NCBI GenBank assembly: GCA_947625815.1
Contig: CANQPU010000013.1
Coordinates: forward strand, 1 to 53,867
Reading direction: 5' to 3'
DNA: 53,867 nt
From: an uncultured Oscillospiraceae bacterium
Lineage (GTDB): Bacteria > Bacillota > Clostridia > Oscillospirales > Oscillospiraceae
Each line of letters opens with the position of its first letter. Positions within the stretch are counted from its first letter, which is position 1. Below are positions 52,277 through 53,867 of the stretch, piece by piece. A model generated the notes under the pieces. That model was not told where the DNA came from. It saw only the letters and a list, made by a program, of their open reading frames with translations, and made no database searches. Made by a program: the position numbers and the translations under genes.

Positions 52277-52304
52277 AAAACGCCCCGATTTCGGGGCGTT
52301 TTTT
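52277..52304 (+). terminator. Terminator after the PAP2 phosphatase
   Basis: A 12-bp stem AAAACGCCCCGA/TCGGGGCGTTTT (52277-52288 with 52291-52302) is followed by further T residues. It should work in both directions. Confidence 0.87.
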
Positions 52305-52422
52305 CTGTGCGCGCGGGGCGGAAAATTTTCATTTGCCATCGGAGATATCAAGAGATAATCAAAGAAAACAGGCGAAAATCAAAGAACGCGAACCGGTATT
52401 TAAAAATTCTCAAAAATAAATG

Positions 52423-52451
52423 TTGACACCGGAGGGGGATTGTGCTATAAA
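52423..52451 (+). promoter_or_regulatory. Promoter of the rplM-rpsI operon
   Basis: TTGACA (52423-52428), a 17-base spacer and TATAAA (52446-52451) preceded by TGC. The leader is about 48 bases with TGGAGG before the rplM ATG. The gap 52305-52422 upstream is A-rich and shows no gene. Confidence 0.82.
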
Positions 52452-52505
52452 AATAAGGCGCGTTGAACGTAAAAAAATCAAATTTATCATATCTGGAGGA
52501 ACAAA

Positions 52506-52937
52506 ATGTCCACTACACTCGCTAAAAAGGAGACCGTTTCCCGTAAATGGTACGTCCTGGACGCGGCGGGCAAGCCCCTTGGACGCACTGCCGTCAAGGC
52601 CGCGACGCTCCTGCGCGGAAAGCACAAGACCGACTACACCCCCAACGTTGACTGCGGCGACTTCGTCATCGTCATCAACGCCTCCAAGGCCGTTCTCACC
52701 GGCAAGAAGCTGACCGACAAGTATTACCGCCATCACAGCGGCTGGATCGGCGGGCTCAAGGAGGTCCAGTACTCCAAGATCATGGCCGAGCGCCCGGAAT
52801 TCGCCATGACCGAGGCCGTCAAGGGGATGCTGGCCAAGAACTCCCTGGGCCGTGAGCAGCTCACCCGCCTGCGCGTCTACGCCGGCGAGGAGCACAAGCA
52901 TGAGGCCCAGAAGCCGGAAGCCTGGACCCAGGAGTAA
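52506..52937 (+). CDS. rplM: 50S ribosomal protein L13
   Basis: The 143-aa product shows WYVLDAAGKPLGRTAVKAA, LRGKHKTDYTP and VKGMLAKNSLGREQLTRLRVYAG, all L13 hallmarks. It is an early 50S assembly protein. It is followed after 14 bp by rpsI, the universally conserved partner. Confidence 0.97.
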   Translation: MSTTLAKKETVSRKWYVLDAAGKPLGRTAVKAATLLRGKHKTDYTPNVDCGDFVIVINASKAVLTGKKLTDKYYRHHSGWIGGLKEVQYSKIMAERPEFAMTEAVKGMLAKNSLGREQLTRLRVYAGEEHKHEAQKPEAWTQE

Positions 52938-52951
52938 GGAGGTACTGAAGA

Positions 52952-53356
52952 ATGTATACATCCAAGAAGCCCTATATGTACGGCACCGGCCGCAGGAAGT
53001 CCTCCGTGGCCCGCGTCCATCTCTTCCCCGGCGGGACCGGCAAAATCACCGTCAACGGCCGGGACGTGGAGGAGTATTTCGGCCTTGACACCCTCAAATA
53101 CATCGTCCGTCAGCCCCTGAACGCCGTGGGTCTGGTGGGCAAGGTGGATATCGAAGCCACCGTCACCGGCGGCGGCGTGTCCGGCCAGGCCGGCGCTGTC
53201 CGCCACGGCATCGCCCGCGCCCTCCTGGAGGTCGATGAGAGCTACCGCGCCCCCCTGAAGGCCGCCGGGTTCCTCACCCGCGACCCGAGGATGAAGGAGC
53301 GCAAGAAGTACGGCCTGAAAGCCGCCCGTCGCGCGCCTCAGTTCAGCAAGCGCTGA
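52952..53356 (+). CDS. rpsI: 30S ribosomal protein S9
   Basis: The 134-aa product has [12 protein letters not shown] near the N-terminus, [14 protein letters not shown], and the invariant C-terminal tail [16 protein letters not shown] that reaches the ribosomal P site. GGAGG lies 8 bases before the ATG. The last 18 codons are repeated 269 bp downstream with only synonymous changes, so this gene's 3' end may have been swapped by an integrative element. Confidence 0.97.
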   Translation: MYTSKKPYMYGTGRRKSSVARVHLFPGGTGKITVNGRDVEEYFGLDTLKYIVRQPLNAVGLVGKVDIEATVTGGGVSGQAGAVRHGIARALLEVDESYRAPLKAAGFLTRDPRMKERKKYGLKAARRAPQFSKR

Positions 53357-53372
53357 GTGTTGCGATCCGTTC

Positions 53373-53403
53373 AAAAGTGCCGCCCGCTGGGCGGCACTTT
53401 TTT
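53373..53403 (+). terminator. Terminator after rpsI
   Basis: A 13-bp stem (AAAAGTGCCGCCC with GGGCGGCACTTTT, 53373-53385 and 53389-53401) with GCT loop is followed by more T residues. Confidence 0.9.
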
Positions 53404-53567
53404 GCGCCGTACTTCTGCGCTCCTGGGCCTCATTGCAAATGGGGCGGCGCGATAAGCGCCGTACAAGCGTTTTGCCGAAGGCAAAACCTTGGCGCAGGGC
53501 GGATTCACTCCGCCCGAGCAAGACAAATTTGAGGGGTCCCCACGAAAGGCCGGGCCTTTCGTGGGGC
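53404..53567. other. Hairpin-rich spacer between rpsI and its ghost 3' end
   Basis: No gene is visible. Three hairpins stand in series: GTTTTGCC/GGCAAAAC (53469-53476 with 53480-53487), GGGCGGA/TCCGCCC (53497-53503 with 53509-53515), and a 14-bp near-palindrome (53538-53551 with 53553-53566) that abuts the ghost copy. The last shares its outer arm (GGGGTCCCCACG) in reverse with the hairpin at 27248. Confidence 0.65.
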
Positions 53568-53625
53568 GCGCAAGAAGTACGGCCTCAAAGCCGCACGTAG
53601 AGCGCCGCAGTTCTCCAAGCGCTGA
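53568..53625 (+). pseudogene. Ghost copy of the rpsI 3' end
   Basis: Positions 53568-53630 match 53299-53361 at 56 of 63 bases. They include the last 18 codons and stop of rpsI and five bases beyond. All seven differences inside codons are synonymous (for example CGC versus AGA, AGC versus TCC). No start or upstream coding sequence exists. A second terminator follows. This fits an attachment-site remnant or a gene-replacement scar. Confidence 0.88.
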
Positions 53626-53640
53626 GTGTTCATCTGTCTC

Positions 53641-53674
53641 AAACGCCGCCGGAGCTTCATCCGGCGGCGTTTTC
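53641..53674 (+). terminator. Terminator after the ghost rpsI end
   Basis: A 13-bp stem (AAACGCCGCCGGA with TCCGGCGGCGTTT) with GCTTCA loop is followed by TTTC. It might be the original rpsI terminator. Confidence 0.82.
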
Positions 53675-53739
53675 GCGGTCCGGCGGTCCGCCCGGAGGAA
53701 AAAGGCGAAGAAAGGCGCAAACTTTTCCCGCGAAAGCAC

Positions 53740-53769
53740 TTGACGAATCCCCGGCGGGTGTGTTATTAT
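53740..53769 (+). promoter_or_regulatory. Promoter of the initiator tRNA
   Basis: TTGACG (53740-53745), an 18-base spacer and TATTAT (53764-53769) with TG before the -10 lie about 17 bases upstream of the tRNA. Confidence 0.7.
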
Positions 53770-53786
53770 AAAAAAGCACCGGATAT

Positions 53787-53862
<76 letters not shown>

Positions 53863-53867
53863 TGAAA

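Overview
This window is GC-rich chromosomal DNA from a Gram-positive, endospore-forming member of the Clostridia, most likely an Oscillospirales-type gut organism. The evidence is the germination protease gene gpr, S-layer-homology (SLH) surface proteins, sporulation-type gene neighbours (parAB/soj-spo0J, PSP1/RicT, RemB) and strongly G/C-ending codons. The species cannot be fixed from sequence alone. The window includes or borders the replication origin: dnaA-dnaN-S4-recF-remB-(PH)-gyrB-gyrA lie in the classical order, with an oriC-like dnaA/dnaN gap, and parAB with two parS sites lies about 18 kb away.

Layout. 1-3.8 kb: end of ileS, lspA and an RluD-type pseudouridine synthase. 3.8-19.2 kb: an accessory surface locus, all on the minus strand, holding a 1397-aa SLH protein, a 567-aa GLUG/InlB-repeat exoprotein, a tyrosine recombinase and a 2666-aa Ig-like/SLH giant. 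19.4-21.6 kb: a divergent LytTR response regulator and sensor kinase. 21.8-25.4 kb: ricT, holB and a DUF1846 gene. 25.5-29.6 kb: HD hydrolase-mnmA, a YfbR-like nucleotidase, and an ACT protein with a PFL (DUF711) protein. 29.6-39.6 kb: dnaA through gyrA and rnhA. 39.6-41.2 kb: dapA-dapB. 41.5-49.8 kb, minus strand: mfd, rsmG, mscL, a Cys-rich small protein, serS, a small membrane protein, parB and parA. 50.2-53.9 kb: gpr, rpsT, a PAP2 phosphatase, rplM-rpsI and an initiator tRNA.

Main discovery. The 340-bp gap between the recombinase and the GLUG protein gene holds a perfect 18-bp inverted repeat (9898-9915 and 10139-10156) around 223 bp with a near-consensus sigma-A promoter. In the orientation given, this promoter points away from the surface genes and antisense into the recombinase gene. 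Inversion would aim it at the two-gene surface operon. This is the architecture of a recombinase-driven phase-variation switch. The locus is also bracketed by two direct repeats of about 595 bp that are about 99% identical and encode the same SLH anchor, so homologous recombination could delete or exchange the whole switch.

Other signals. There is a family of intergenic multi-stem elements (three copies, with stems that differ in sequence but keep pairing and conserved internal-loop bases). A ghost copy of the rpsI 3' end with only synonymous changes lies downstream of rpsI and looks like an attachment-site scar. A DnaA-box/DnaA-trio-like array lies before dnaN. A cluster of palindromes overlaps the parA promoter.
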